This document shows, in pieces, positions 1 to 9,308 of a stretch of 41,189 nucleotides of DNA; position 1 is the first letter of the stretch, and each line of letters opens with the position of its first letter. The notes under the pieces were generated by a model. It searched no databases and had not been told where the DNA came from. It worked only from the letters and a program-made list of their open reading frames with translations. Origin of the DNA: Bacillota bacterium (GTDB taxonomy: Bacteria > Bacillota_A > Clostridia > Clostridiales > Clostridiaceae); contig JAKBFR010000009.1 in assembly GCA_021837545.1 (NCBI GenBank), positions 1 to 41,189 on the forward strand, given 5' to 3'. Made by a program: the position numbers and the translations under genes.

Positions 1-539
1 ATAGTGATGTTATAGCAGGACTAGTTGTAACTAAAACAAAAGAACTTGGAGATAGAGTTTATCAAATACAGAATACCTTTGGAGCTGTACTTGGACCACA
101 AGATTCATGGCTTTTGGTTAGAGGAATTAAAACTCTAAAAGTTAGATTAGATGCACTACAAAAAAGTGCTAAAAAGCTAGCTGAATGGCTTGAATCAAGA
201 GAAGAAGTAGAGAAAGTTTATTATCTTGGACTACAATCAATGGAAGGAAGAGATGTACATTTAGAACAAGCGGATGGTGCAGGTGCAGTTTTATCTTTTA
301 AGTTTAAGACGTTAGAAAGAACTACAATTTTCTTAAACAATGTAAAAAATGTAGCTGTAGCAGTAAGTTTAGGTAGCGTTGAAACTATAGTTTCATATCC
401 CGCTAAAATGAGCCATGCATCAATTCCAAAAGAAGAAAGAGAAGAACTTGGAATTACAGATACATTAATAAGAGTATCGGTAGGACTTGAAGATATAGAG
501 GATTTGATAGAATCATTTAAAGAAGCAATTGAAATATAA
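1..539 (+). CDS. Cys/Met metabolism PLP-dependent enzyme, C-terminal part (cut by window start)
   Basis: The reading frame is open from base 3 and ends at a TAA at 537-539, so the 5' part lies outside the window. The visible 178 residues match the C-terminal half of the cystathionine gamma-synthase / O-acetylhomoserine sulfhydrylase / methionine gamma-lyase family: the stretch just after the PLP lysine (SDVIAGLVVTK), then GPQDSWLLVRGIKTL, and the closing SLGSVETIVSYPAKMSHAS and IRVSVGLEDIEDLIESF motifs. These enzymes are cytosolic and act in sulfur amino acid metabolism. The PLP lysine lies upstream and is not visible. The exact substrate cannot be told from this part, so no symbol is given. 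A strong terminator follows at 577-625. Confidence 0.9.
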   Translation, partial: SDVIAGLVVTKTKELGDRVYQIQNTFGAVLGPQDSWLLVRGIKTLKVRLDALQKSAKKLAEWLESREEVEKVYYLGLQSMEGRDVHLEQADGAGAVLSFKFKTLERTTIFLNNVKNVAVAVSLGSVETIVSYPAKMSHASIPKEEREELGITDTLIRVSVGLEDIEDLIESFKEAIEI

Positions 540-576
540 GGTATTCAGGCTATTATTTTTGAATATACATTAATTG

Positions 577-625
577 AAAAATCAGAGAAAGTTAGTCAAG
601 ATATATCAACTTTCTCTGATTTTTT
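577..625 (+). terminator. Rho-independent terminator after the PLP enzyme gene
   Basis: A 17-bp perfect stem (577-593 with 609-625, core ATCAGAGAAAGTT) closes a loop of about 15 nt. The 3' arm itself ends in a run of T. It lies 37 bp after the stop codon. Confidence 0.9.
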
Positions 626-647
626 GTTAAACTTAAATTTTAGGTGT

Positions 648-694
648 AAAAAAACAACTATTTAATATACTGACATATTGAATAGTTATTTTTT
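648..694 (-). terminator. Terminator for the marR-type gene (possibly bidirectional)
   Basis: The arms AACTATT (656-662) and AATAGTT (681-687) form a stem flanked by a run of A on the left and a run of T on the right. It can therefore end the minus-strand marR transcript and may also work in the plus direction. It sits between two converging genes. Confidence 0.6.
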
Positions 695-701
695 ATATAA
701 T

Positions 702-1187
702 TTAATTTAATTTTTTTAATATTATTATTAAATTTGAGATAGAATCATTTAACATAACTACTTCATCATCAGAAAGAGGAGATATCTTTTCTACAAATGA
801 ATTACAAATCGCAATTCTAAAAGAATCTAATCGTTTGAAAGCTTTATCAGTTAATTCTACTCTGAGAATCCTTCTATCACGAGAATCAGGATATCTATTG
901 ACCAATCCATAGTTAATTAAATTATCTATAATAGGCGTCATGTTAGATTTTGATATTCCTAAATTATCTGCTATTTGTGAAATAGGAGATGAATTAAATT
1001 TTACAAGGTAAAAAATAACTCTAACATGAGATGGAGGAATAGAAAAGTCTGGGACACAATCCTCTTCACAATTTACAGAAGAGTGAAAATTTTTAGTTAT
1101 ATCATTTTCCTTAAGTATATTATTCTGAATAAGCCATAAAAAGTTTACTAAGGAATCTGCAACTTTAAATAAATCATCTTTATCCAT
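702..1187 (-). CDS. MarR-family winged-helix transcriptional regulator
   Basis: A 161-residue cytosolic DNA-binding protein, near the family's usual 140-160 residues. The winged-helix core reads SHVRVIFYLVKFNSSPISQIADNL, then a recognition-helix segment GISKSNMTPIIDNLINYGL, then the wing NRYPDSRDRRILRVELT, which carries the D-R-D/R-R signature typical of MarR. The ATG at 1185-1187 is preceded by an AGGAAGG ribosome site. The gene is divergent from the efflux operon starting at 1420, and the shared gap contains that operon's promoter. By analogy with MarR/EmrR neighbours it probably represses the efflux genes and is released by a small toxic ligand. Two cysteines in a poorly conserved N-terminal loop (NCEEDC) are unexplained. 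Confidence 0.85.
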   Translation of the reverse strand: MDKDDLFKVADSLVNFLWLIQNNILKENDITKNFHSSVNCEEDCVPDFSIPPSHVRVIFYLVKFNSSPISQIADNLGISKSNMTPIIDNLINYGLVNRYPDSRDRRILRVELTDKAFKRLDSFRIAICNSFVEKISPLSDDEVVMLNDSISNLIIILKKLN

Positions 1188-1268
1188 AATAAAACAATCC
1201 TTCCTACGATAAAATGGTATCTGAATAAAGTATAAACTATTAACAATTTGAAAACAAGAAGAAAGTTA

Positions 1269-1297
1269 TTGACTTATAATAGTTATAAAAATATAAT
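1269..1297 (+). promoter_or_regulatory. Sigma-A promoter of the efflux operon with overlapping operator candidate
   Basis: TTGACT (1269-1274), a 17-bp spacer and TATAAT (1292-1297) make a near-consensus vegetative promoter pointing to the HlyD-like gene. The spacer includes TTATAATAGTTATAA, which has two TTATAA arms and could be the binding site of the divergent MarR-type regulator. A second pair of arms, AATATG (1302-1307) and CATATT (1323-1328), lies around the expected transcription start. Confidence 0.65.
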
Positions 1298-1419
1298 CAA
1301 TAATATGAATAGAATATATTAGCATATTATCTAAATACTAATTAATAAATTTAAATTAAGTTTTAGTTAAGTAAAAAATAATGGTAGAAAGAATCTATAA
1401 AATTTCAGGGGGACGAAAA

Positions 1420-2673
1420 ATGAAAAAAGTAAAAAAAATAGTTATATATGCGGTTGTTGTCATAGCTGTGATAGGTGCAATTGTAGTGGCTAAAAATAAG
1501 TTCTTTTCTGCAAAGAAAACTACTAATGCTGTAGTCGAAGTTACTAAAACAGCAGTTGAAGTGCAAGTTGCTAAAACTACAGAAAAAAATTCTGGTGATA
1601 CATATAAAGCCACTTTAGAAGCATATCAACAGGGGGTTGTAACTAGTAAGTTATCAGCAAAGGTTGTTTCGGTATCATTTGAAAATGGACAATATGTAAA
1701 TGCAGGAGATGTATTAGTCACACTAGATGACCAAGATACTAGAAATAGTTTAAAAACTGCACAAGCTCAATTGCAAATAAATGAACAGCAGCTAAATTCG
1801 TCACAAGTGTCCATGGAAAAACTTAAAAATAATTTGGACGATGCAAAACGTACATATGATAGACAAAAGACTCTTTTCGAATCACAGGCTATATCTAAAA
1901 GTGATTTTGAAGCTGCTGAGAAAACATTAAATAATGCACAAGCAGATTATGATTCGGGAAATGCAACTATTGAAACATCAAAAGCAAATATAGAAGCTCA
2001 AAAAATAAGCATATCAAATTTGCAAGATACTTTAAATAATGCAGTTCTTAAGGCTCCTATAAGTGGTGTAATAAGTGATAAAAGTGTAAATATAGGACAA
2101 ATGGCAGCCGCAGGTACAGTGCTTGGAAAAATTAATGATATATCATCGGTATATGCAAGAATACAAGTACCACAAGAAAAAATAAATGGCATAACTATGG
2201 GACAAGCTGCAACAATTACTGTAGATGGAAGTGATAAAACATACAATGGTACTATTCAAGCTATGGATTCTGCAGCAAATACTACAACAAGAGTGTTTGA
2301 TTGTAAAATAAAAATAGATAATAGTGATAAATCATTATTACCTGGTATCTTTGTAAAGGGACAGCTTATTAATGAGCAAAAGACTGAAATTATCACTGTT
2401 CCAATTAACGCCTTAGTCGGAAATGAAGGTGATTATTCAGTTTTCATAAATGATAATGGAACAGCTAAAAAGCAAAAGGTCACAATTGGAGAAACTAATG
2501 ATAATAACGTTGAAATATCATCTGGTATTAAAGATGGAGATCAAGTAATTTGTACAAATACAAGTACTCTTCAAGACGGTAATGGAGTAGATGCAACTAT
2601 AAAGGAAAACAGTAGCTCAAATAACTCAGATTCTAAACAAGATGGCATTGCAGATGATACAACAACTAAATAG
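1420..2673 (+). CDS. Membrane-anchored efflux adaptor (HlyD/AcrA, RND periplasmic-adaptor family)
   Basis: The ATG at 1420 is chosen because AGGGGG at 1408-1413 lies at the right distance; an in-frame ATG at 1381 has no ribosome site. The 417-residue product starts with a basic stretch and one hydrophobic segment (residues 7-24), so it is anchored in the membrane and faces outward. Then come a lipoyl-like half (VVSVSFENGQYVNAGDVLV), a long coiled-coil hairpin (roughly 95-190), the second lipoyl half (LKAPISGVISDKSVNIGQ) and a beta-barrel/membrane-proximal part (TRVFDCKIKIDNSDKSLLPG). The C-terminal tail is rich in Asn, Ser and Asp and looks disordered. It is first in an operon with the RND pump (12-bp gap) and the TolC-like gene. 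Confidence 0.9.
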   Translation: MKKVKKIVIYAVVVIAVIGAIVVAKNKFFSAKKTTNAVVEVTKTAVEVQVAKTTEKNSGDTYKATLEAYQQGVVTSKLSAKVVSVSFENGQYVNAGDVLVTLDDQDTRNSLKTAQAQLQINEQQLNSSQVSMEKLKNNLDDAKRTYDRQKTLFESQAISKSDFEAAEKTLNNAQADYDSGNATIETSKANIEAQKISISNLQDTLNNAVLKAPISGVISDKSVNIGQMAAAGTVLGKINDISSVYARIQVPQEKINGITMGQAATITVDGSDKTYNGTIQAMDSAANTTTRVFDCKIKIDNSDKSLLPGIFVKGQLINEQKTEIITVPINALVGNEGDYSVFINDNGTAKKQKVTIGETNDNNVEISSGIKDGDQVICTNTSTLQDGNGVDATIKENSSSNNSDSKQDGIADDTTTK

Positions 2674-2685
2674 GAGGGATAACAA

Positions 2686-5600
2686 ATGAATATAGCAAAT
2701 ATTAGTATTAAAAGACCCGTATTTATATCAGTTATAATGATTGTCCTTACTATTTTAGGTTTTGTATCTTATAAAGGATTAGCGCTTAATGATATGCCAA
2801 ATGTTGATATGCCTTATGTGTCTGTTTCAGTTACAGAAAATGGAGCAACACCAGAAAATATTGAAAGTAAGATAACAAAACAGATAGAAGATGCAGCACA
2901 GCAAATTTCTGGAGTTCAGAATATAACTTCTAATGTAAGTTCAGGTATGTCACAAACTACTATAGAATTCGATTTGAGTATAAACGGTGAAACTGCAGCA
3001 CAGCAAGTTAGAGATAAAATTTCAAGTATTCGGGGAAAACTACCAACTGATGCTGATGATCCGATAATTTCTAAGTTTGATATGTCAGCGACATCAATTA
3101 TATCTATAGCTGTTTATGGTTCAAGTGACAATCAAGAAATGGCAGATTTTGTAGATAACACTTTAAAACCAAAGTTATATGCAGTATCTGGCGTTGGAGC
3201 AATAAATGTATCTGGTGAGGATACAAGAGAAATTCATATAAAACTAGATAATAACAAATTATTACAATATGGCCTTACATCAGGCACTGTAATAAATAGT
3301 ATTAAAAGTGATAATATTGATCAATCCACTGGTACAGTTACGGATGGAGATAATCAGATATCTATTACAACAACTAGCAAAATACAAAAAGTAGAAGATT
3401 TTAAGAATGTTTTGGTATCTAATAAAAATGGTACGGAAATTAGAGTAAAAGACATTGCAACAGTTGAAGATGGAATTGTTAATAGAACAAGCCAAGCTTA
3501 TTATCAAGGCAATCCAGCAATTGGTATTGATATAGTTAAGCAATCTGGTTCTAATACAGTAGAAGTTGCAAAGGACGCTAAAGCAGCACTAGAACAAGTT
3601 AAAGCTTCATTACCTAAGGGAATGCATGCTGATATTGTTAGTGATAATTCAACATCAATAAAAGATACAGTAGATGATGTTATGAATACTATTATAGAAG
3701 GATGTATATTAGCAGTCATTATTGTATTCTTGTTCTTAAATGAATGGGAAAGTACCCTTATAAGTGCATTATCTCTTCCGATTTCTATAATAACTACTTT
3801 TGTTTGTATGAAAGAGATGAACTTTACATTAAACACAATGTCTTTAATGGCATTATCACTAGCAGTAGGACTTTTAATTGATGATGCTATAGTTGTTATA
3901 GAAAATATTGTACGGCATCTCCATATGGGTAAACGCCCAATTGAAGCAGCTAGGGATGCTACCTCAGAAATTGGATTTGCAGTAATAGCAACAACTTTGG
4001 CTGTTATTTCCGTGTTCTTACCTATGGCCATGATAAATGGAATACTTGGAAAATTCTTTATTGAATTTGCACTTACAATTGTTTTTAGTATGGCAGTTTC
4101 ATTGTTTGTATCATTTACCCTTGTACCAATGATGTCATCTAGAATGCTAAAGGCAGGAAAAAAAGAAAGTAAAACATTTATTGGTAAGTTCTTTAGTGGA
4201 TTTAATAATAAGTTTGATACTTTGGCAGAGAAATATTCACATCTATTAGCGTTTCTTCTTCATAAGAGGTTAATAGTTTTGACTGCTTGCGGAGTTATGT
4301 TTGCAGCAAGTCTTTTCCTTATTTCGTCGCTAGGTTTCGTTATGATACCTATAACTGATAAAGGGCAGGTAACTGTAAGTGCTAATTTTGATTCAGGGAT
4401 AACCTTAGATGCTGCGAGTCGAGAAACTAAGCAGCTTGAAGAGATTATTAAAAAGAATCCAGAAGTTCAATATATGTATTCAACTGTTACAAATAGTAAG
4501 GCATCAGTTAATATTACATTAGTGGATAAGAAACAGCGTAAGGATAGTGCGAGAGATATGGCTCAAAAGCTTGGGGCTGATTTAAAGGGCCTTCCTGGAA
4601 TGGATATTGCAGTATCAGCTGCATCTATGGGCGGCGGTGGAGGAGGATCTTCCAAGGATGTAACTTATGACCTTGTTGGAAGTGATAGAGCAACGGTTCA
4701 AGCATTTGCAGAGAAAATGAAAGCAGAAATGTCTAAAGATCCACAAGCAAGTCAGGTAGGTCTTAATACAAACGCAGGTAAACCAGAAGCAAAGATGACT
4801 GTAGATCGTGATAAAGCAGCAGATTTAGGCGTTAACAGTGCGGATGTTGCTAGTACTTTAGCTACATTATTTAATGGTTCAACTGTAACTAAATATGATG
4901 GCGGAACAGATAGATATGATGTTAAAGTATTATTACAGGATGACCAACGTAAAAATCTTAATAATCTTGATGGAATTTATGTTTCAGGTTCAAATAATGC
5001 TTTAATTCCTATAACTGAAGTAACAAAAAAAGTTGTTGGAACAACATCATCAACATTACATAGATACAATAAGCAGGCACAAGTTGAACTTTCGTGTAAT
5101 GTTAAAGGTTTAGCAACAGGTACTTTCCAAAATACTTATCTGGCTAAGATAAAAAGTGAAATGCCACCAGGAGTTTCATTATCTATTGGAGGATCAAGTG
5201 GAAGTATGCAGAAGAGTATGATGAGTTTGATTCAAAATGCAATTTTATCAATTCTTTTATTATATTTAGTTATGGCAGCTCAATTTGAAAGCTTTGTTGA
5301 ACCTATAGCTATAATGTTTGCTTTACCGCTTGCACTAATTGGAGCAATAATAGGATTATTTGTTGGTGGAAGTCAATTAAGTATGATGGCAGCAATAGGT
5401 ATTATAATGCTTATGGGACTGGTTGCTAAAAATGGTATCCTACTGGTTGATGCCGCAAAAGAAAGAATAAAGGAAGGAATGCCGAGAAATCAAGCGTTGG
5501 TAGAAGCTGGACTTGTAAGATTACGTCCAATAATCATGACTACTTTAGCTATGATATTTGGTATGATTCCTACAGCATTAGCTACAGGCGCAGGTACTGA

Positions 5601-5778
5601 AATGCGTAAGCCAATGGCTCAAGCAGTAATTGGAGGATTAATCACTTCAACAATATTAACATTGTTTGTGGTACCAATTGTGTATACATTGCTTGATGGT
5701 TTAAAAAGGAGAATTGGAAAAATGCTTCATAGGAAAAAGTCATCAAAAATTGATGAAGAATCAAATTTAAACTTATAG
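2686..5778 (+). CDS. RND-family multidrug efflux pump (AcrB/SwrC-like)
   Basis: This 1030-residue inner-membrane protein has full RND length. It begins with MNIANISIKRPVFISVIM (TM1), has two large extracytoplasmic loops and twelve expected membrane segments. The proton-relay aspartates of TM4 are visible in GLLIDDAIVVIEN (D399, D400), and the TM10 lysine in GLVAKNGILLVDAA (K915). A Gly/Ser-rich stretch (MGGGGGGSSKD, about residues 648-658) joins subdomains. In Gram-positive bacteria the closest well-known relative is Bacillus SwrC/YerP, which exports surfactin-like and other amphiphilic compounds. AGGAGGG lies before the ATG. It is probably driven by the proton gradient together with the adaptor encoded upstream, and probably controlled by the divergent MarR-type protein. 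Substrate unknown. Confidence 0.93.
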   Translation: MNIANISIKRPVFISVIMIVLTILGFVSYKGLALNDMPNVDMPYVSVSVTENGATPENIESKITKQIEDAAQQISGVQNITSNVSSGMSQTTIEFDLSINGETAAQQVRDKISSIRGKLPTDADDPIISKFDMSATSIISIAVYGSSDNQEMADFVDNTLKPKLYAVSGVGAINVSGEDTREIHIKLDNNKLLQYGLTSGTVINSIKSDNIDQSTGTVTDGDNQISITTTSKIQKVEDFKNVLVSNKNGTEIRVKDIATVEDGIVNRTSQAYYQGNPAIGIDIVKQSGSNTVEVAKDAKAALEQVKASLPKGMHADIVSDNSTSIKDTVDDVMNTIIEGCILAVIIVFLFLNEWESTLISALSLPISIITTFVCMKEMNFTLNTMSLMALSLAVGLLIDDAIVVIENIVRHLHMGKRPIEAARDATSEIGFAVIATTLAVISVFLPMAMINGILGKFFIEFALTIVFSMAVSLFVSFTLVPMMSSRMLKAGKKESKTFIGKFFSGFNNKFDTLAEKYSHLLAFLLHKRLIVLTACGVMFAASLFLISSLGFVMIPITDKGQVTVSANFDSGITLDAASRETKQLEEIIKKNPEVQYMYSTVTNSKASVNITLVDKKQRKDSARDMAQKLGADLKGLPGMDIAVSAASMGGGGGGSSKDVTYDLVGSDRATVQAFAEKMKAEMSKDPQASQVGLNTNAGKPEAKMTVDRDKAADLGVNSADVASTLATLFNGSTVTKYDGGTDRYDVKVLLQDDQRKNLNNLDGIYVSGSNNALIPITEVTKKVVGTTSSTLHRYNKQAQVELSCNVKGLATGTFQNTYLAKIKSEMPPGVSLSIGGSSGSMQKSMMSLIQNAILSILLLYLVMAAQFESFVEPIAIMFALPLALIGAIIGLFVGGSQLSMMAAIGIIMLMGLVAKNGILLVDAAKERIKEGMPRNQALVEAGLVRLRPIIMTTLAMIFGMIPTALATGAGTEMRKPMAQAVIGGLITSTILTLFVVPIVYTLLDGLKRRIGKMLHRKKSSKIDEESNLNL

Positions 5779-5794
5779 ATAGTGTGGAATTTTT

Positions 5795-5851
5795 AAAGAG
5801 ACTATGTTAGAATTTAACTTAATTAGATTTGATTTTAGATATAGTCCCTTT
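5795..5851 (+). other. Intercistronic hairpin between pump and TolC-like genes
   Basis: AAAGAGACTAT (5795-5805) can pair with ATAGTCCCTTT (5841-5851) with one mismatch. There is no T run after it, so it looks like an mRNA-processing or stabilising hairpin, or a weak attenuator, rather than a true terminator. Confidence 0.45.
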
Positions 5852-5910
5852 AAGGATTGAGATAAATGTATTATTATAGAAGACAAAATTCAGCAAAGAG
5901 GAGAATATAC

Positions 5911-7137
5911 ATGAGAAAGAATATAAATAAATTAGTTGCAGTTGCAATCGGAATAAGCATTATGGGAGGAAGTATTGTACCAGCATTTGCAGCAGATACT
6001 ACTACTCAAAATACTAGTATAGTTACAACAAGTACACAAGCAAATACGAAGTCGGTTCTTACATTAAATGATGCTATAGATGCTGGTATAAATGGTAATG
6101 ATAAAATAAATTTACAGATAAAAAAGGTTAATCTTGAGAAGGACAAGCTTGATATTCAAGATGATATTGATGACAGTGGATACGCATATGACAGTCAGGA
6201 CGTAAAAGTAAAGCAAGAAGAGCAAAATAAAGATTTTCTTGAAGATCAGGTTTCACAAGATATTACTAATCTATATAATGATTTAGTAGCACAAGGGAAC
6301 GATTTAAATAAGTTAAAAAAACAAATTGAAATAAAAACTAAAGAAATTAATGATGCTAAGTTAAAGCAAAGTTTAGGATTAATAACTTCAATAGATAAGA
6401 AAAATGCAGATATTGAACTTCAGACGTTAAAGGACAATGAAACAAAAGCAGAAAATAAATTAAAAAATAGTCAAGATTATTTTAAAGTATTAACAGACAA
6501 GGATTTAAATAATTACGTTTTAGAGCAGGATGCTGACTATGAAGTGTTTAGAATAACTGGATCTGTAGATAGTTATTTAGATAATATAGTTAACAAATAT
6601 TGTGAATATGATAAAGAGAGTAGTGATCTTTTAAAGGATTATATAAAAGATAATAAGGATAATTACAGCAGTTTCACAGTAGGAGAAGCACCAAAACTGT
6701 CTGATTATGCTGATATAAAAACAACTGATGGTTTAGATGTAATTAAATCAGCTCAAGATCAGTATGCTGCTGCGTTAACTAATTATAATAGTGGAATTGC
6801 AAATTATAAGACATTTTTAGAAACAAAATATAATTCAAGTGCTGCATCAGTAGGAGTAGAAGAAAAGAAAAAAAGTTATAAGAAAATATTAAATGAAAGT
6901 TATACAAGCCTTCTCGATTTAGAAAATAAAATTAATGTAATAAAGAGTAATATTGAAGTTAATAATAAACAACTAAGTATTGCAAAATTAAAATTAGATA
7001 TGGGATTATTAACAAAAACTCAATATAATAGTCAAATTTTAGCTAGTGAAGATTTAGAAACTAGCTTAAGGTCTTTAATTGATAGTTACAATAAACTAAA
7101 AAACAATATCCAAAAACCATGGTTAATTAATAATTAA
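5911..7137 (+). CDS. Secreted TolC-like (outer membrane efflux family) coiled-coil protein
   Basis: The ATG at 5911 is preferred because AGAGGAG lies 8 bp upstream and it opens a clean signal peptide (RKNINKLVAVAIGISIM..., cleavage probably after PAFA-A). The earlier ATG at 5866 would bury this signal. The mature protein of about 380 residues is almost all helix. It contains two TolC-style repeats, each starting with an amphipathic helix (LTLNDAIDAGI) and carrying a motif such as KLKQSLGLITSIDKKNADIELQ and KLKLDMGLLTKTQYNSQI, which resembles the L..G..T..D...A helix pair of TolC-family proteins. A monoderm has no outer membrane to span, so the protein may line or stabilise the adaptor in the cell wall. 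Third gene of the efflux operon; a terminator follows. Confidence 0.75.
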   Translation: MRKNINKLVAVAIGISIMGGSIVPAFAADTTTQNTSIVTTSTQANTKSVLTLNDAIDAGINGNDKINLQIKKVNLEKDKLDIQDDIDDSGYAYDSQDVKVKQEEQNKDFLEDQVSQDITNLYNDLVAQGNDLNKLKKQIEIKTKEINDAKLKQSLGLITSIDKKNADIELQTLKDNETKAENKLKNSQDYFKVLTDKDLNNYVLEQDADYEVFRITGSVDSYLDNIVNKYCEYDKESSDLLKDYIKDNKDNYSSFTVGEAPKLSDYADIKTTDGLDVIKSAQDQYAAALTNYNSGIANYKTFLETKYNSSAASVGVEEKKKSYKKILNESYTSLLDLENKINVIKSNIEVNNKQLSIAKLKLDMGLLTKTQYNSQILASEDLETSLRSLIDSYNKLKNNIQKPWLINN

Positions 7138-7181
7138 GTTCTAATTATCAACTAATCGTTAAGTAAATATTGAATTTAATT

Positions 7182-7235
7182 AAATGCAGTTAACAATTGA
7201 AAATAGCAATTGTTAACTGCATTTCTGTTGTTTTT
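7182..7235 (+). terminator. Terminator of the efflux operon
   Basis: A perfect 18-bp stem (7182-7199 with 7207-7224, outer part AAATGCAGTTAAC) closes a 7-nt loop and is followed by a T-rich run ending in TTTTT at 7235. Confidence 0.9.
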
Positions 7236-7275
7236 AAAGTTGTTAAAACAAAGAAAGATAATAATATATATTAGG

Positions 7276-7371
7276 AATTTTAAATTTGTCATTGAAAACG
7301 TAACACAAATTTGAAGTTGTTTAAGTTGAAAAGGTATTCATCATGAGATAGTATAATAAATGAAAGAACTA
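7276..7371 (+). promoter_or_regulatory. mtlA promoter region with MtlR operator candidate
   Basis: The stretch 7285-7309 starts TTTGTCA and ends ACACAAA, an imperfect dyad like published MtlR sites (TTGNCAC...GTGNCAA). Downstream are TTGAAA (7326-7331) and TATAAT (7352-7357). Their 20-bp spacing is longer than optimal, which suits an activator-dependent promoter; TAGTAT at 7349 would give 17 bp. The whole block is repeated in degenerate form at 12276-12371, so this part was copied together with mtlA. A catabolite-repression (cre) site is not convincing here. Confidence 0.55.
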
Positions 7372-7407
7372 ATATTAATTATAAAAATTTAAATAGGAGG
7401 TTTTATT

Positions 7408-8811
7408 ATGGAAAATAACAAATCGTCTCTTAAAGGAAAAGTACAGAGGTTAGGTAGTTTTTTAAGTGGAATGGTATTACCTAACATTGGAGCATTTATC
7501 GCTTGGGGTTTAATAACAGCTTTATTCATCCCAACAGGATGGGTGCCAAATGAATATTTTGCTAAATTAGTAGGTCCAATGATAAATTTCTTGTTACCAT
7601 TACTTATTGGATATACTGGTGGTAAAATGGTATATGGTCACAGAGGGGGAGTAGTTGGTGCAATAGCAACATCAGGAGTTGTAATCGGTGCTTCTATCCC
7701 TATGTTCTTAGGAGCAATGATAATGGGACCATTTGGTGGATACGTAATTAAAAAAGTAGACCAATTCTTCGAAGGTAAAGTTCCAACAGGTTTTGAAATG
7801 TTAGTTAATAACTTTTCAGCAGGTATTTTTGGAGGACTTGTATCACTTTTAGCTTATACATGTATTGAACCAGTAGTTACTGCTTTTTCAAATACAATGG
7901 GAAGCTTAGCAACAATAGTTACAAACATGGGTCTTTTACCGTTAATAGCTATATTCGTTGAACCAGCAAAGATATTATTTTTAAATAATGCAATTAATCA
8001 TGGAATATTATCTCCACTTGGAATACAACAAGCAGGTGAGGTAGGTAAATCAATATTCTTCTTACTTGAAGCAAATCCAGGTCCAGGTCTTGGTATACTT
8101 TTAGCTTATACTTTTTATGGAAAAGGAAATGCAAAACAATCAGCTCCAGGAGCTATAATAATTCATTTCCTTGGAGGAATACACGAAATATATTTCCCAT
8201 ATATACTAATGAAACCATTATTACTATTAGCAGTAATTGCAGGTGGAATATGTGCAGATTTAACATTTGTATTAACTAAAGCTGGACTTGCAGCACCAGC
8301 TTCACCAGGAAGTATATTTGCAGTAATGGCTATGACACCAAAAGGCGGATTCGTTTCTGTTTTAGCAGGTGTTATCGTAGGAGCTGCTGTATCATTCCTA
8401 GTTGGATCAATAATTCTTAAATCTTCAAAAAATGATGAAGAAACAGAAAGTTTTGATGAGGCTCAAGCTAAGATTAAAGATATGAAAGTAGAAAGCAAAG
8501 GTGGGCAAACTCCACAATCTCAAGTATCAAAGATTGATATTAAATCAATAGTTTTTGCTTGTGATGCAGGTATGGGATCTTCTGCAATGGGAGAATCTAT
8601 TCTTAAAAAAGCTTTAAAGGATGCTGGAATCAGTGATATTACAGTTAAGCATTCATCAGTTGATAGTATTCCAGAGGGTACTGATGTAGTATTTACTCAA
8701 GAAAACTTATACGAAAGAGCAAGAAATACAGCGGGTAAAGCTGATATAATTACAGTTAAAAACTTTTTAGATCGTTCAAAGTATGATGAATTTATAAACA
8801 CATTAAAATAA
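7408..8811 (+). CDS. mtlA: Mannitol-specific PTS enzyme IICB
   Basis: A 467-residue membrane transporter that takes up mannitol and phosphorylates it to mannitol-1-phosphate. The IIC part covers roughly residues 1-340 with several hydrophobic segments and the signature [10 protein letters not shown] (His at residue 259). A short linker leads to the IIB domain, where [17 protein letters not shown] holds the phosphorylated Cys385. There is no IIA domain; that is supplied by mtlF at 14769. The ATG is preceded by AGGAGG. In many Firmicutes mtlA is followed directly by mtlR-mtlF-mtlD; here adhE and a decayed second mtlA lie in between. Expression probably depends on MtlR. Confidence 0.96.
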   Translation: MENNKSSLKGKVQRLGSFLSGMVLPNIGAFIAWGLITALFIPTGWVPNEYFAKLVGPMINFLLPLLIGYTGGKMVYGHRGGVVGAIATSGVVIGASIPMFLGAMIMGPFGGYVIKKVDQFFEGKVPTGFEMLVNNFSAGIFGGLVSLLAYTCIEPVVTAFSNTMGSLATIVTNMGLLPLIAIFVEPAKILFLNNAINHGILSPLGIQQAGEVGKSIFFLLEANPGPGLGILLAYTFYGKGNAKQSAPGAIIIHFLGGIHEIYFPYILMKPLLLLAVIAGGICADLTFVLTKAGLAAPASPGSIFAVMAMTPKGGFVSVLAGVIVGAAVSFLVGSIILKSSKNDEETESFDEAQAKIKDMKVESKGGQTPQSQVSKIDIKSIVFACDAGMGSSAMGESILKKALKDAGISDITVKHSSVDSIPEGTDVVFTQENLYERARNTAGKADIITVKNFLDRSKYDEFINTLK

Positions 8812-8850
8812 TAAATAAATTAGGTTGAAAATAAACTGAAAAGCCTTGGG

Positions 8851-8888
8851 AATAAAGGATGACTAATTTAGTTATCCTTTATTTTTTT
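8851..8888 (+). terminator. Terminator of mtlA
   Basis: AATAAAGGAT (8851-8860) pairs with ATCCTTTATT (8873-8882), with further pairing inside, followed by seven T. It separates mtlA from adhE. Confidence 0.9.
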
Positions 8889-8978
8889 AAGTAACAGAGA
8901 TTTAGAAAAATTAAATATATGATTATAATATTTATTTTATTTAATATATAAGTTAAAAGATTAACAAATAAAAATAAT

Positions 8979-8999
8979 TCCTTAATAAGTGATTAAGGA
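8979..8999. repeat. Perfect inverted repeat in the mtlA-adhE gap
   Basis: The arms TCCTTAAT and ATTAAGGA are separated by 5 bp (AAGTG). This symmetrical site lies about 70 bp before the first promoter candidate of adhE and could bind a dimeric regulator. No cognate regulator is evident. Confidence 0.4.
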
Positions 9000-9066
9000 G
9001 TATAAGTAAAGAAAAAATCTAAAAATGATTTTTAAATAATTGACAATATAGTAACGTACAATTAAG

Positions 9067-9096
9067 TTGACATATAGTATTTTTAAAAAGTATAAC
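9067..9096 (+). promoter_or_regulatory. Distal adhE promoter candidate
   Basis: A perfect TTGACA (9067-9072), an 18-bp spacer and TATAAC (9091-9096). It would give a leader of about 430 nt before adhE. The remainder of 8889-9536 holds no gene that I can recognise. Confidence 0.5.
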
Positions 9097-9198
9097 TGTT
9101 TCAAAATATGTAAAATGACATGAATACTAGGTTTTATGATGATTTGCAAGACTGAAATAACTAATTGATATTTTCAGAAAATTTAAATTATTTAACTA

Positions 9199-9227
9199 TT
9201 GATTATTATAAAAAGATTAGTTATAAT
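9199..9227 (+). promoter_or_regulatory. Proximal adhE promoter candidate
   Basis: TTGATT (9199-9204), a 17-bp spacer and TATAAT (9222-9227). Transcription would start near 9234, upstream of the Rex-like operator at 9291. Confidence 0.55.
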
Positions 9228-9290
9228 AAAAACAAGCATTGCTACTAAATTATAGATACAATTTTTTAGTGGCATTAAATTAGCTGACGA

Positions 9291-9308
9291 TAGTTAAATA
9301 TTTAACGA
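9291..9308. promoter_or_regulatory. Rex-like redox operator upstream of adhE
   Basis: TAGTTAAATATTTAACGA matches the clostridial Rex consensus TTGTTAA-N4-TTAACAA at 12 of 14 fixed positions and is symmetrical at its core (GTTAAATATTTAAC). Rex senses the NADH/NAD+ ratio and controls adhE in related clostridia. The site lies about 60 bp after the proximal promoter, so repression could be by roadblock. Confidence 0.55.

Noticed and set aside
7290..7310. Possible CcpA cre site (TGAAAACGTAACAC) upstream of mtlA
   Set aside because: The left half fits but three or more positions of the right half do not. The MtlR-type dyad explains the symmetry better.
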